This document shows, piece after piece, positions 12,322-25,358 of a stretch of 64,000 bases of DNA. Under the pieces are notes generated by a model. It saw only the letters and a program-made list of their open reading frames with translations, was not told where the DNA came from and searched no databases. A program made the position numbers and the translations under genes. This stretch comes from Branchiostoma lanceolatum (Eukaryota > Chordata > Leptocardii > Amphioxiformes > Branchiostomatidae), in contig NC_089726.1 of NCBI RefSeq assembly GCF_035083965.1, positions 21,932,559 to 21,996,558 on the forward strand. The letters are read 5' to 3'. The number at the start of each line of letters is the position of its first letter. Within the stretch, counting starts at the first letter, position 1.

Positions 12322-13808
12322 GCTGAAACTGCATTTATCTAACGCACGCTTTAATTCTGACTATAATATGAGTATTTGCAAAAAAAAGTAAAATACGCTG
12401 AATCTATGAATTTTTTTGTTCAGCGTTCTTGTTGAGCAATTTTTATAATCTTGATTCAAACAACATACTGCGTTTCCTTAATCCTCATGAGAAAAACCTG
12501 CTAATGAAACATTATCATCTTCTAATTCATTTGTACAAACCTATCTTATTTTGAGCACGTCCATATTGGCTAAGCCTTCAACAGATTTGTACTAGCATTG
12601 GCTTAGACTACAATTGAAATATAACATCGGAAAGTCTCTTCGTCTTTATTTATAATCTCATTTCAAGAGTGTGGAGACAGGCGGTGTGTGTAGTCATGAT
12701 CATTTCAACAAAGAAACAACACTTGAGGAGTTAGTTTTCTCATCAATACCTAACAGCTTTTAAGACATTGTCAAAAGGAATTTGAAAAAAAGTCCAATAC
12801 CCTGAAATCTAAAAGAGACTTCCGCGTTCGTCCAAAGAAAAAAGGTGACCAAAATAAAACGTATACATCTCCCTGAGTTGGCTATTAACATCTTTTTTCC
12901 CACACTTTGCCACATTTACGAATTTGGGATCTAGGGCGCTTTGGTGACATCACTACGACCTAATTTGGACTGATGTTGCCATTGTGTAATTATTTTAACA
13001 AGGAAAGCAATAAACAATACATGCCAACCACTCGAGGCGTTGTTTTTATCATCAATCTCTAAACGTTTTAAATAGCAAAAACTTGCTTAAAATAATTTAC
13101 TTAAAATCACAGGACAAATTCCGAAAACCCTGACATCCAAACAAAACTTCAGCGTTCGTCCAAACAAAAAGGTGACGAAATCTAAAACCACTACGTATAC
13201 ATCCCCTGTCGCGAGTTGACTGTTTCTATTTTTTCCCACGCACACACTTTGTCGTTTTACCACCCTCCCCATTTTCGCATCAAAGCGGGTACCTCACATG
13301 CGGCTGCCGCACTTTGACAACCTCACTACGTTTAAATTGGACTTATAATTATATAATAATGATTATATCATGCAAAATGTACAAAATATCTTTACTCCGA
13401 ACAATCTACCATCTCTAAACAGATCACCCCTCCCACCTTTGCATGTTTGCTTGAAAACCACACTCCAATCTTGCCTTGCAAAATTGTAAAACATTTTCGT
13501 TTTCATGTAAAATTCAACCTATAGGTCCTACAAGTTTCCTATAGATCGAAATACATCTAAATCGACTGAACAATTTTTCAAGAAAAATAGAATCACATGT
13601 TTCTGTCGTCCTAGTTTGGACAAATTTGAGCTCCTTTAAGACTCATGCTGTCCAAGACATTTACACAATCAAACTCATGGAAGGTTTTTTTTTCTCTGTT
13701 GATAAATATTGATATGGCACATATAAATATACGCCAGGGGTCAAAACGGACCCCAATACGGGTCGGATTAGGATTAGGTAACTATCAACTACAAAGACTT
13801 GCACTTAC
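12322..13808 (-). other. Upstream intron of TLC copy alpha
   Basis: This lies between the coding start and the proposed non-coding first exon. It is homologous to 18930-20053 in unit beta and to parts of 39224-42203 in unit gamma. No coding region was recognised. It contains loosely repeated phrases such as GACATCCAAACAAAACTTC, so part of it is an internal degenerate duplication (about 12780-12960 against 13100-13310). Confidence 0.55.
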
Positions 13809-13868
13809 CGCGTTTTGGTTATCCGTAGATTCTGTTGTCGACGTGGCGGCTTGGCTTTCTTTAACAAG
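13809..13868 (-). other. Probable non-coding first exon, TLC copy alpha
   Basis: On the minus strand a consensus donor (CGCG followed by GTAAGTGC) occurs at 13808/13809 and is conserved at 20053/20054 and 42203/42204. Each coding exon 1 has an acceptor 7-8 bases before its ATG. Together they imply a 5' untranslated exon whose upstream end is unknown. The E-box found near this exon in the other copies is disrupted here, reading GTCGAGTGAC at 13887-13896. Confidence 0.5.
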
Positions 13869-16800
13869 TGCTTTGCTAATTCATTCGTCGAGTGACCACA
13901 GCACCTCATGATTGTTATCAAAGCCTGCATGTTGCTTTTCGAAATCCAATTACTTAAGCATATTACACTTTTGTTCAAGGTAATACATACGTCTGGCTTG
14001 GTTTGAAATTAAATGTAATGTTTTGATACATTCTATCTATAGGTATACGTATATTTCTATCAAGTCACTGCCAACGTTTATAAGGGACTGCGTAATGTTG
14101 TTTCATTATCCATGTTCCCAACACTTAAGGACTTTGTTTTCTTGATATCAATCAATCTGGCATATCGTATAACATCATAACGGTCTCCATTACGTGATCT
14201 GCCGGTATAACCGTCCTTCGGCGTAACACACCAGCTTCACAGGCACGCGGCGCGAGAGTAGTTGGTTACATTACATCAAACGACCTGTCATAACACATAA
14301 CTCACTAGGCACATCTAGTTACAAGCGTATCTTAAAGCTGTTTTGGTGCCCCTGGTATTAAATTCCATCCAAAGATAGTTCCAAGGAACTTTTTAAACAC
14401 ATCAAAACATGTTCGAGCAAAATCTGGCTGTTTGGTTTTGCAACCTTTCAAGTTAATCTTCATGTTTAAGTTCATATACGGATCCCATACTGTTCGCAGT
14501 GACGTGGTAGGTTATTCTGGAATGCTGCACGAGGAACTGTCTACTTGTTAGAAAGTCCCCCTCTCACTGGGCTGCGGTACTGCGGCGGAAGCTCATTACG
14601 GCACCGTCGCGACTTTTTCACCAATGTCCATATGCACTCTCACTGACGTGCGGCGCATATTTATGTTTAAAGCCCAGATGAGCAATCTATTTATATAGAC
14701 ATTATTGCTCGACAACCGCACATTGTACAATGTAGGGCAGTAAATCAACAATACTACAAGTCTAATCCATCCTACAATCATAAGTAAAGCCCCTGTCACA
14801 TTTTTGAGTATATAAAAGTCCGCATGAGTTGCGTATCAACATGTTTCTGGTTTAGGTAAGTTTGCAGTCGAAGAAGTGATTTCCTAGGTAGTTGACCTAG
14901 TTGGTTAATGTTGATACTTTTGTAAATCTGACTCCAGTTCGGTCATTAATTTGACTGCCACAGTCAGATCGTGTGAGGTTTCCAACGTAAACCATTCACC
15001 ATTACTATGCAAAAGCATTAACGTGCATCAAAAAAAGTTTTGAAGTGATGGACAGATTCACTCAAAAACATAGTCCAATCCATCTTGATGGAATTGTACC
15101 AATCCTTGAGAATTTTCATCGCCGTGACCTTAACATTCGACCCTATTTCATTGAATGATATTTATTGTAAACATATGGGCTACGTACAGGTCACAAAAGT
15201 AGTGTATAGTTAACAGTCACATGTACACATTGTCAAGCAAGCACAAGAACAATAATCTAAGAAAATTCGACTTCTCTCTTCTTTGAGACGGTGACCGTGT
15301 TAGCATCAGATGTGTTTTATGATCAAAGGTTTTTCCAGCCTCATTAAGAAAATGAAATTGTATTACTAAGCCGTAAAAAGTGGGGAAACATAGACTGTAT
15401 CAGTTATAAAGTTCTCTGTGGTTTAATCTATATAACATATTCTACTACAAAATGGTGTTCATCTTCTGCTCTATCTAGATTACAGAATCGACATATTCGT
15501 TGTTCCATGGGAGTGTGGTTAATATGATAACGTTATAATAACCACTTGCTTCTGCTCAAACCTACAAAAATGATGATTTCTTTAAGAAAGAAGGATTTGT
15601 ATCTTAAAATTCTATAAATTGTTCTTCAACTCATAACATATTTACCATCATGAATACTCAAACAACAGCAATATGCACCATATCCCCACCGTATGTCATC
15701 AACCCACATTGCCAATATACATGTATGGTCCTCAAACACACATTTTCAAACAATTGAAATAAGTAAATATAGCCATACACCAATTAGATTTTTTGAGAAG
15801 ACAGTAATCTTGAATCGATCCTGAACAATGATTCACTAATCTATATAAAGATATGAGTAAAGATTCATATAATGCATATTAGTCAAATCTAAGCGATAAG
15901 GTGCTAATATTGTTACAATTAGTATAATCTAAAGCTCTTTGATAGACCACACAAAACACCCATTTTAAGATTATGTATGATAAATCCACCTAAACATAAT
16001 CGTATAACCTTCTTCATGCTAGGGTATCCTTTTTTTCACACAACGTTGATACTGTTGGTTGGATCAAACAACAGGGAGAACGTTAACATAACGGAATGCT
16101 GGCAAGAAATATTCTAACATGATAAGGTAAAATACTGACTTAAGTACCTCGTTTTTAGCTTGGAAGTTAGTAGAAGGCTTTTATGCACTGCAAATACACC
16201 GTTTATTTGCTCTAAAGCAAAGTTGAATTGAATTTTTCCATAAAGAAATGAAAACTTAACAAAACTTTCTTTGTCAAGAAATGAGCAATTCTCCGCTCTT
16301 GTGATGTCACGCTAGGCAGAACACACGACACCGGTACCGTGGGCAGTGGATCATAAGTTGCAGAAAAGAATGGAGTTTGACAGTTTAGAATTATGTGTGT
16401 TAAAAATTACACTTTAGATTGGCTGCGGAATGATTTCTACCAACACAGATGAACTTTCAAGCTAACTTTCTGGTGAAATGTTGTGAACACTGATACTAGG
16501 CTATACGATATCTTACTGTGCCCCCGGGATTTGAGTTGTGCTCCTTACTTTTGGGTGAGGCCTACATCATTTTGATAATCTCTTGCACGCTAAATATTTT
16601 AGTTTGAAGGCAATTCAGAAAGCAATCGTTTTATCATCTTTAACGTAATGAACTTAACTACAGGTTCCTTGCGAGAGGTCTGCAGATCTTTTGATATCAA
16701 GATAACGATTGAGCTGCGATCTACTGAAATGCAAATAGCTGCATCCTCCTACGTGTCACGTAAAACTATCTATCAGTATATGAATACATAAACCATCCTC

Positions 16801-16871
16801 TGAAAATTTTCTTCAGATTTCCTTGTTTTTGTTGTTGTGGAAACTGAATTATTCGCTTTACAATTTACGCT

Positions 16872-18929
16872 TTATGTGTCCTTTTTCAAGAGGACAGCAT
16901 CATTTTGAATTTGGCGTCCTTCCTCTTTATTTGGACCCGTCCGCTTACACGAATTGAAAAATCGAACTGACGCCCTGTAGCCCCAACTCGGAGTCAGAAT
17001 AAACGTTGACGTACCAAGAAACAACAAGAACATGGCTAATTGTAGGAAAGGTATGTTTACCCACAAGCTGTTCAAGTTTAGATATACCTGGACCCATAAG
17101 AAACACTCGACAGCTGAGCGTAGGTGGAAAGCGTGGATAAAGACCACCTGATTGATTTTCCAGAACAAGGAGTCGGCTAGCCCGTATTTTACAAGCCAAA
17201 AGTTTATTCTGCCAAATGGATTGATCACCTCGATGCTTAAAATAGCAATAGAAAAGTAGTTACAAAACTCGTAGTAGGCAACATAGAAATAGCCTGCAAA
17301 CGCTAAACAGTGGTGAACATGATCCAAAATGTCAAAATGTCCAGTGATCATGAGATCATTGGCTAGGGAGGCCAAGGCGTCAAACATGAAATAGCCGGTT
17401 GAGACGTAAACTACGACGAAGCCAGTGGCTGTAACGGCGTTGACGACGTCTTGATGGCTAACCTAAGATAACGATAAAAAAGTTGAAAAAGTATAGAAAT
17501 ACAAATAAATCAATATCTAACCTTCATCAAAATAACAATTTATGAAAAAAAAACAAATGGTAAAGATAATGTCGATAGCCGCTATGAAATTTATATTTCA
17601 TCTTATGCACACTGAAACGCGCAGGAACACACACACATAAAGACACAGAGTTACCACATTGACCGTTAGCTAACTCCAACTGACGCAGGCATCAAATCCC
17701 CATCATTAACCACTATTATTATACAGCAGATCCTCACCAGTTATGCAAATTAGACATTCTTTTTGCATAATTGATATTTTCCAATCCTTTTCTCTTTATC
17801 AGTTACATATGTTATATCTTGGGAAAGCCTATCTTAAAACGCAGTGGAATCACTCGTAAGATTATTTTGCAAAGTAGGTCCTAAAGTGCATTTACACACA
17901 TACCAAATAATAAACAGATCCATTCTCAGCTTCTTTACTTATAGAGTTATTACAAGATCAATTCTCCAAAGGATGCATTCGTGCAATATTTGAAGTATTT
18001 CTAAAACAATAATAATACTGTTAGATATGCCTCTGCTCATATGTGGCGTCTCTCACCTCGTCCCACCAGATGGCCCAGAGTCCCACCACTGTACCGAACA
18101 CTCCAAACAGGGCACGGGTAAATCCCAGATTCCAGATCACCTGAAGCAAAAATTAATTTCCAACTGTTTCTCAAGTCTTAATGTGAAGCAAGTATGGAGA
18201 ATGGAGCAGTTTAAGTGGAAATGGGCATTGACGGCATCGGTTACAGGAATAAGGAGGTTCACGACTGTAGGTACGCATGCGCAGTAAAATGCGTCGGGCA
18301 CAAGACGTCAAAGGTGAAGGCCATTGTTTCGATATGCATTACAATGACCCGTTTTGTTTATGTCTCAGTGTCCTACAACTTTGTTGAGGTTAAGGAGATT
18401 AAAGAAGACGATAGGAGAGGGTTGGGCTCTGCCTTCCAATACCGTGCCATACGACACATAGCAACCCACTGCCGCTACGGCCTCAGAATGACCACTCGAT
18501 TTTCAACTATAACATAATACAAATTTGGCTACACTTACACTTACGTACTCAGAATCGTGAGCGTCTTATAATTGTTTCTGTGCACCCCTGGCGTTAGTCA
18601 TCTGAATGACTCATTGACGAATAACGGTGCAACTTTAATCTTTACAAGTACTGTTAATTGACAAAATGGCGGTAGTGACAATATTTCCTTGCTCAATGTG
18701 GTCTATTAACCATGCTGATATGTTCTTTGATATTTGAGGTTTTCGATGAACGAACCTTGTTTCTTGACGATAAGTTCTGATAACTTTTCAGACCGTAGGA
18801 TCCCAGGGCGCCGACTAGGAACACGGCGGAGAAAAATAGAAAGGAACCGCCGATGAAGACGAGTTTGACCATCGGTTGTCTGTAGTCGATGGTCCCGAGG
18901 GCGGGGTGGATGGCTTCAACTAGACCCAT
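16872..18929 (-). CDS. TLC-domain membrane protein, copy beta (TLCD4/TMEM56-like)
   Basis: Exons are 18756-18929, 18057-18140 and 16872-17462, with the same lengths and phase-0 junctions as copy alpha (282 aa). Exon 1 begins MGLVEAIHPALGTIDYRQ. Exon 2 reads VIWNLGFTRALFGVFG and ends WWDE. Exon 3 contains the VHHCLAFAG core and ends LLKKDT. The arginine in FTR aligns with the conserved arginine of TLCD4 helix 2, which is lost in alpha (FPK). All splice sites are canonical and the acceptor TATACGCAG precedes the start. The product should be a multi-pass endomembrane or plasma-membrane protein. This copy looks least disturbed and is the best candidate for an expressed gene. The family call is high confidence; the molecular function is not known from sequence. 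Confidence 0.87.
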
Positions 18930-20053
18930 TCTTAAACTGCGTATACATAACGCAAGGTTTAATTCTCACTATAATATAGATATTTGCAAAAAAAGTAAAA
19001 AGACGCTGAATCTATAAAATGTCAATTTCTTTGTTCAGCGTTGTTGTTGAGCAATTTTTAAAATCTTGATTCAAACAACATACTGTTCTGCTATTATCTT
19101 CATGACAAGAACCTGCCTATGAAACGAATCATTGTCATATTCTAATTTATTTCGAAAAAAAACTTATCCTTTTTTGAGCATGTCCACATTGGCTAAGCCT
19201 TCACCAGATTTGAGCTAGCATTCTCATTTCAAGAGTGTGAGCGGGGGGCGGTGTGTGTAGTAATTTCTACAAAGAAACAACATTCGATGTGTTAGTTTCT
19301 CATCAATCTCTAATCGTTCTCTTCTCCGCAAGCTCCGAAGAGAACTAAGTTTCCCGTCTATTTCACAGACAACATACACACAATTAGGGCAGTGAGCTCA
19401 CCGTCTCAGTTCGTAGGGGGAGAACGAAGGGTCAAAGGGCAACAGGGGAGGAATCATTAGGGTCAGGATAGGGGTCGTGTGATTTGTCTGCTCAGCCGAC
19501 GGGAAACGTAACTTTTCAAAAAATTGCCAAAGGGAAATTGAAAAATCTTTAAAATCCTAGGAATATCATGAAAATCACAAGACAATTCCAAAACCCTGAC
19601 ATCCACTGACAACAACTTTCGCGTTCGTCCAAAGAAAAAGGTGACGAAAACAATCGTATACATCTCCCTGGGTTGGCTGTTTACATTTTTCCCGCTCTCA
19701 CACACTTTGTTTTTTTTACCACATTTACGCAATAGGGAGCGATGGCACTTTGGCACTAAATCGGACTTATATTGCCATTGACTTATATAATGATTATACC
19801 ATGCAAACTTTACAAGTATGACTAAAAATACTATTCTTTACACAGAACAATCTACCACATAAACAGACCTTTGCATGTTTGCTTTAAAACCACACTCTAA
19901 TCTTGCCCTGGACAGTTGTAAAACATTTTCCGTTTTCATGTAGAATTTAGCCAGTGTATATCTTCTATACAATGTAGATATACGTCAGGGCTCAATACGG
20001 ACCCACATACGGGTAGGAATAAGTGACTATCAACTACAAAGACTTGCACTTAC

Positions 20054-20113
20054 CGCGTTTTAATGATCCGAAGATTCTGTTGTCGACGTGGCGTCTTGGC
20101 TTTCCTCAACAAG
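20054..20113 (-). other. Probable non-coding first exon, TLC copy beta
   Basis: The donor GTAAGTGC (minus strand, 20046-20053) follows sequence that is well conserved among the three units while surrounding DNA diverges. It would splice to the acceptor just upstream of 18929. The 5' limit is not visible. Confidence 0.5.
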
Positions 20114-20131
20114 TGTTTGGTCAATTCATTC

Positions 20132-20141
20132 GTCACGTGAT
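20132..20141. promoter_or_regulatory. E-box upstream of TLC copy beta (GTCACGTGAT)
   Basis: A CACGTG E-box lies about 80 bp upstream of the proposed first-exon donor. The equivalent site is a perfect GTCACGTGAC at 42282-42291 (gamma), a mutated GTCGAGTGAC at 13887-13896 (alpha) and GTCACGTAAC at 5253-5262 (headless left unit). GTCACGTGAC is the known preferred site of USF and TFE/MITF-type bHLH-ZIP factors. Its use here is inference from position and from conservation in two copies. Confidence 0.4.
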
Positions 20142-20381
20142 AACACCACCTGATGATTGTTATCACAGCCTACATGTTGCTTTCCGAAATCCAATTACTT
20201 AATAAGTAAATGTATAATACAATTTTGGTCGAGGTAATACTTACGCGTGGCTTGGTTTGAAATTGAATGTAATGGTTTGATAAAATTCTATCTATAGGTA
20301 TACGTATATTTCTGTCAAGGCACTGCCAACGTTTATAAGAGACTGCGTACTGTTGTTTCATAATCCATGTTCCCAACACTT

Positions 20382-23300
20382 AACAGAATCCAAAATAATA
20401 AGGGAAAATCCATTTTATTCCCTTTTTGACGTCTTGAATTCTGAATTCTGAAGACGACAACGTGTTGAAAATAAAGATGTTATGGATTAAATAACAAAAA
20501 TGACAGACATTAGAAATCTAGAAAATACGAGCTTAGTGTCTAACATTGTTGCTTCTTTGTCGGCACGAGCGGACTCCCCTCTCTAAGGTAGACAAAATGG
20601 GCGTCCGGCCAGTGCCGGTACGAGGGGAACCCCCTCTTTCTGGCAGACAAAATGGGCATTCAGTGCCGGCGCGAGGGGACTCCCGTCTCTCTGGCGGAAA
20701 AGATGGGCGTCCGGCCAGTGCCGGGACGAGGGGAACCCCCTCTTTCTGGCAGACAAAATGGGCATTCAGTGCCGGCGCGAGGGGACTCCCGTCTCTCTGG
20801 CGGACAAGATGGGCGTCCGGCCAGTGCCGGGACGAGGGGAACCCCCTCTTTCTGGGAGACAAAATGGGCATTCAGTGCCGGCGCGAGGGGACTCCCGTCT
20901 CTCTGGCGGACAAGATGGGCGTCCGGCCAGTGCCGGGACGAGGGGAACCCCCTCTTTCTGGGAGACAAAATGGGCATTCAGTGCCGGTACGAGGGGACTC
21001 CCGTCTCTCTGGCGGACAAGATGGGCGTCCGGCCAGTGCCGGGACGAGGGGACCCCCCTCTTTCTGGGAGACAAAATGGGCATTCAGTGCCGGTACGAGG
21101 GGACTCCTTTCTCTCTGTCAGACCGGCAAGATGGGCGTCCAATGACGGCACGAGGGGACTCCCCTCTCTCTGGCGGACAAGACTGGCGTCCAATGCTGGA
21201 CCCGACATGAAGTCACCCTTCATTAAAGTACAAGGTAAAGTACATTTGTCAGCTTTTAGTTACATCACACACTCACAAACAAATGAAACGAATGTTTTTA
21301 CGTATTTATTAGTTAACATACAACAAAGTCCGCTGCATTACACTTCAGCATCTTTTAACTGGGCAATATAGCTTTAACGGCAATTACTGAAATCAACGTC
21401 TCTGAAAACTAAGAATGACTTTATAATTGCAGACTGTGACAACTCAACAATCTTAAGTGTTTAGAAAACGTCGCATCTGTTTAATCTGTAAACGAAACCT
21501 GAACACTTTGAGCAAGCAGATAACCAACTACCTCTGTGACAAAGTGTACAATGAATTAATAGCTTGAAGGAAGCCAAAATATTTTCAGAAACGCTGTTAT
21601 TTTTTTCTGATTGTAGCCAAACAGTGTTCAATACAGAGATATCTTACTTTCACTGCTAGCATATTCAGCTATACCACATGTTTTTAGAATATCATAACTG
21701 TAAAAGGAAAGCCACGATTGCTTTACGGCAACAATTGAACGCTAAAATTAGTCATCTCAAATTAAGACTTTATCATACAATGCAGATCGATATAATGTCA
21801 AATATAACGACACACGCAGATATACATAATGTATCTAAATGTTAATAAGACCTAAGAGGCTAAGACGTGATCTGTACTGGTCACCATACAAGTATTCTCA
21901 AGCACAATATCAATAATAAACTTGACAAACATGTGGTCGTAACTACAGATGTGCTCAAGCGGGTCACACTATGATATCAGAAAGGATACTTCATATATGC
22001 GGCCTGTCCATCATAATAAGAATGAATTCAGGAGCTGTCTGCGTAAAGTCCTTTTGGTCGTCCTTTGTCCTGTAAAATTTGCTCCCGATACCGCGATCTG
22101 TAAATAAAATTAGGACTACGTTTATTGACAGTTCGATATTCGAGGCCGGATAAACAAACACAACATTGTACGTGCCCTGTTTCAAAAAAGCAAGCAAACA
22201 AACAAACAAGCACCTGTTGTGCCCTCCCTTTCATGTTCAGTAATCAGTACTCAAATGAACAAATAAACAGATACAGTTACGTTATCAAACTTCGAAACAA
22301 CTTTGTTGTACATGAAAATAACGGAACAAACGTACTGCCTGCCGCATGTTAGTGAAAGAAGCTAACCCATTTTGAACTGCTACCAACTTTACTGTTTTCA
22401 GTCTGATATTCCTACATTCTTCGTGTGGACAAGTTGGGCATCATACTTGGCCGAACAGTGCCTACTGACTTACATGTAAACGCTATCCTTATCTCCAAAG
22501 ACTAGCCCAGTATAATTGCTTATGTGTGTTTCTGACAGTGAAACTTTTACATTATTCTCCATCTACAAAATGTGTCTGCCCCCTTTCCCCGTGCGATACA
22601 GTTTCGCAGCACGGGGATTTCTACAGCCAATGACCCCAAATTTAGCTTCGACGCGGGAATGTCTAGGCGAACCTTCTATCAAAGAATGCCGCTTTTCTAG
22701 GGCCTTGGGTGGTCGTCTTGGGTTGGTTTGACTGTACTTTAGATTTTGACCGCATCGGAATATGCAGTATTGCAGCGTGGGCTATTACACAGTTGTCAAG
22801 TGCACAGTTGTCAATTGCACCGAATCTCCGAATCCCAAACAAAACGTTTCATTTTCACACTACTGTTAGTGCGATCGTTTCTTTTGCACTGCACATCATC
22901 GTCACGCTCGGCTAAGTGCATCGAGATTTAACAAACATTGTTAGAAATAGAACCAGTCAATGTTTGCCATTGTTTCTCTGTCGGAAAGGTCACATGCGAT
23001 CAACGAAACGTTGGATGCAAAACTCTTTGGTTGTGGATAAAGAACTTGTTCGTCATTCTCTTGCCACCCTGATGAAATTATACACGAATGTCAGGATCTC
23101 CAGACTAGTAGCTAACTGATCCTAACTGTTTCACCGGATTTTGTAGACGTTTTGGCCGAAATATCGTCACTCCAGAACGTCAACACTGACTTAAAAGTGT
23201 GCCAAATTTCTCCTAGCTTCTGTAAATTACTGCGACCTTTCACCGCCTACAATAATGAACCTTAATCTATCGTCAAACATGCTCCGCCAAGCGCTCATGA

Positions 23301-24268
23301 GGTCTCCTAAATGCTGACAGAATGACACAGACAATAAAATACTCGGAGATCCTGCGTGCTCTGCTTGGAGATTACATCATTACACTTTTTCCGGGGCTAA
23401 TCACTTTCCCGGGCTAATCCCCTACGCGGCGGGGGAGTTGCTTCAACCTCCTTGGTTACCGATACTCGTATCGCACGAGTACCATGAGTACTTCATTACT
23501 TTATAATACGTTATATATTCGGTCAAGTCTAAAGATGGTGGGCACCGATGTGTAAACGTCAAACGTCTTTTTACACTCTTAGATAAACATATTTGCGGTG
23601 AAGAAGAAAATTGCTGACCCCAACTATCGTATGCTCTGGTACCTAGAGAAGGGTCATGCTGGTAATATGAGAACACAACAATGTTTTCTGTTCTCTCGAA
23701 GTAGAGGGCTTGAAGCCTTCGGCTAGCATGAAAAAGCCCTACAAAAACGCTTAAAAGACGTCAAGGAAACAAAGAAGACAGAACTAAAAAGACAGAAGCG
23801 GTTTAAAACGGAACAGTAGCCTGAATACAGCGGTTTCAAATATGATTTACCATGGTGACCTTTAACCCCTCCTACCATACACCACATGAAATAGTAGTGA
23901 ACAAGACTCCTCGACAAACTGATCATGATCCAGTTAGCTTGACACATGGATAGGACAACGTGCATATCATTGTTTCTGCAAAAACCCTTACTGCAACAGT
24001 CTATGAAAGATTGCCATCATCACTCCTGTAGTGTAGTCTAGATTTATAACAGACGACATGGCAACAGTCTAAGGAAAATGCTACACCGTTTTGGTTCTAG
24101 ACACCATCCCCGGCCTATAAATGATCCCCAATCCCCTATAAATGATCCCCTATCCCAAATGATCGGAAAAGGACTTGTAAACATGTGCGCACTACTCGAT
24201 AAAGAACATTCTTGGCCCCCTGTCGACGCCAGGACATTCCGAACGGCGTTAACGTTTACAAGATAACA
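20382..24268 (+). repeat. Left arm of the giant element
   Basis: This arm pairs with 27166-31012 on the opposite strand. Through the inner part, coordinates of paired positions sum to 51433. The sum shifts by about 172 across an insertion in the right arm (about 29226-29397), and by about 211 across the minisatellite, where this arm has two more units. It contains AT-rich termini, the minisatellite and several short open frames that are present in both arms without recognised domains. Confidence 0.93.
20562..21205 (+). repeat. GC-rich minisatellite, left arm (about 6 units of 106 bp)
   Basis: The 106-bp unit is itself two half-units of about 53 bp. One has GGGCGTCCGGCCAGTGCCGG and the other GGGCATTCAGTGCCGG, each followed by CGAGGGGA and CTCTCTGGC or CTTTCTGGC. 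Units are nearly identical inside the block, and the GC content is far above that of the surrounding arm. Because 106 is not divisible by 3 and stops are rare, all three plus-strand frames are open over long distances. That is a property of the repeat, not evidence of a protein. Confidence 0.92.
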
Positions 24269-25358
24269 ATGACATCCTTTCTTGAGAGCCCTCGAAGCAA
24301 CTATTATGCTACTATAAGACTTTCAAGAGCCGGCGCAAATAGCACCAAATAGCAACACTTTTAGTTTTATGTGCAGACGAGCATCCCCCCTCCCCCTAAA
24401 ATACGGCCTCCCTATGGACAAATGTATGATTCGAGAAACATACCTTCTTAGGAGAGGTCTCATTCCAAAAACAGACGTACTGCTTCATCATTTTCCACGG
24501 ATGTAAGTTCGGGGCTTGTTCCGTACGTACCCATGAGCGGTTGAATGAAGAACACCCAAGCAAGACGTCTAGTCTGTAAATGCCGACTGTTGGAATGACA
24601 AGTTTCTGTTCATTTGAAACACATGTTTATCTTGGAGGTGCCGGGGTTTCAACAAAGGGGTTGTACATTATGTAAGTAGGGGTATCCATGCTCTAACACT
24701 ACACGGGCGACCGTTGATCATGACAAGGCTTGTTACGGTGAAGTTTGTCCGTTCAAAGGACCTCCTTGGTCCGTTGGTGGGATGCAATCAGCTCAGAGTT
24801 TGAACCTGAAGCTCTCGACCGCCGTACAGAACGACTCTGCTTCATCCCTGCCAAGCGTACAATGAACACTCCCGGAAAAAAACTCGAGATAGGCCGAACA
24901 ATGGGGTGGTTATCTAGAGAGTCAGTTGGAAGTTACGGTGGAAAAGTGTACTTCATTGAATTAGATACCTTTAAGGTCTTTTCAGAAATATCTTTTGATT
25001 GTAAACTGATTCTTTTTTTCCCCACTTCATTCGCCCAAGAAAGTTATATGACCGCTCAACGGACAAGGGTTAACGTTTCGGTCCAATTCTTCAAACAGAT
25101 GTTGTTTATTGACCTGTCACATCTAGTCCGGCCCAGTCAACGCTGGCATGGCTACATTCGGCTGGAGGACCTTTTCCCCTGGGGCAGGTCAAGTTTCCTT
25201 GGCGGATTTTGTTTCGAGGCAGGCTGGGAGCTAATCCTCAAGCTGATCTTCACGGGAGCAAAATTGTATCGGCCAGCCCGAAAATCTTATATGGGGGCTG
25301 GCTGGAGCTTGGGAGCTGACAGCCTCGAGTCCAGTCTTTTTAGATGTAGTACTCTCAT
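24269..25358. other. Unique spacer of the giant element, left part
   Basis: This sequence lies between the arms and has no inverted partner. A 208-codon plus-strand open frame (24745-25371) shows no domain I recognise and runs into the LINE fragment in another frame. No transposase signature such as a DDE/D core was recognised in any frame. Confidence 0.55.

Larger units (their letters stand above)
5236..13868. repeat. Array unit alpha (TLC gene plus flanks)
   Basis: The unit runs from the motif TGCTTTGCTAATT to its next occurrence near 13869. From low to high coordinates it holds about 4.7 kb of non-coding 3' flank, the TLC gene, a long upstream intron and a probable non-coding first exon. 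Colinear homology with units beta and gamma is interrupted only by element insertions and by about 1.3 kb (7100-8395) that beta lacks. The flank itself (5236-9930) shows no coding potential. Some stretches in it are degenerate tandem repeats of about 100 bp, as at 7200-7440. Confidence 0.8.
13869..20113. repeat. Array unit beta (TLC gene plus flanks)
   Basis: The shortest unit, about 6.2 kb. Relative to alpha and gamma it lacks about 1.3 kb of 3' flank: 15340-15360 joins sequence equivalent to 7100 directly to sequence equivalent to 8395. It carries no large insertions, so it is the best reference for the undisturbed arrangement. The flank at 13869-16871 shows no gene. Confidence 0.8.

Noticed and set aside
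20546..21371. Long plus-strand open frames (up to 239 codons) across the left-arm minisatellite
   Set aside because: All three frames are open because the 106-bp unit lacks stops and shifts frame each repeat; the right arm with fewer units gives different products. This is a repeat artefact.
22740..22860. A short THAP-like peptide (CTVVNCTESPNPKQNVSF) in the arms of the giant element, which would suggest a P-element relative
   Set aside because: The frame stops a few residues later, the downstream conserved HxFP/W/C-H part of a THAP domain is not visible in any frame, and no transposase follows. Too weak to call.
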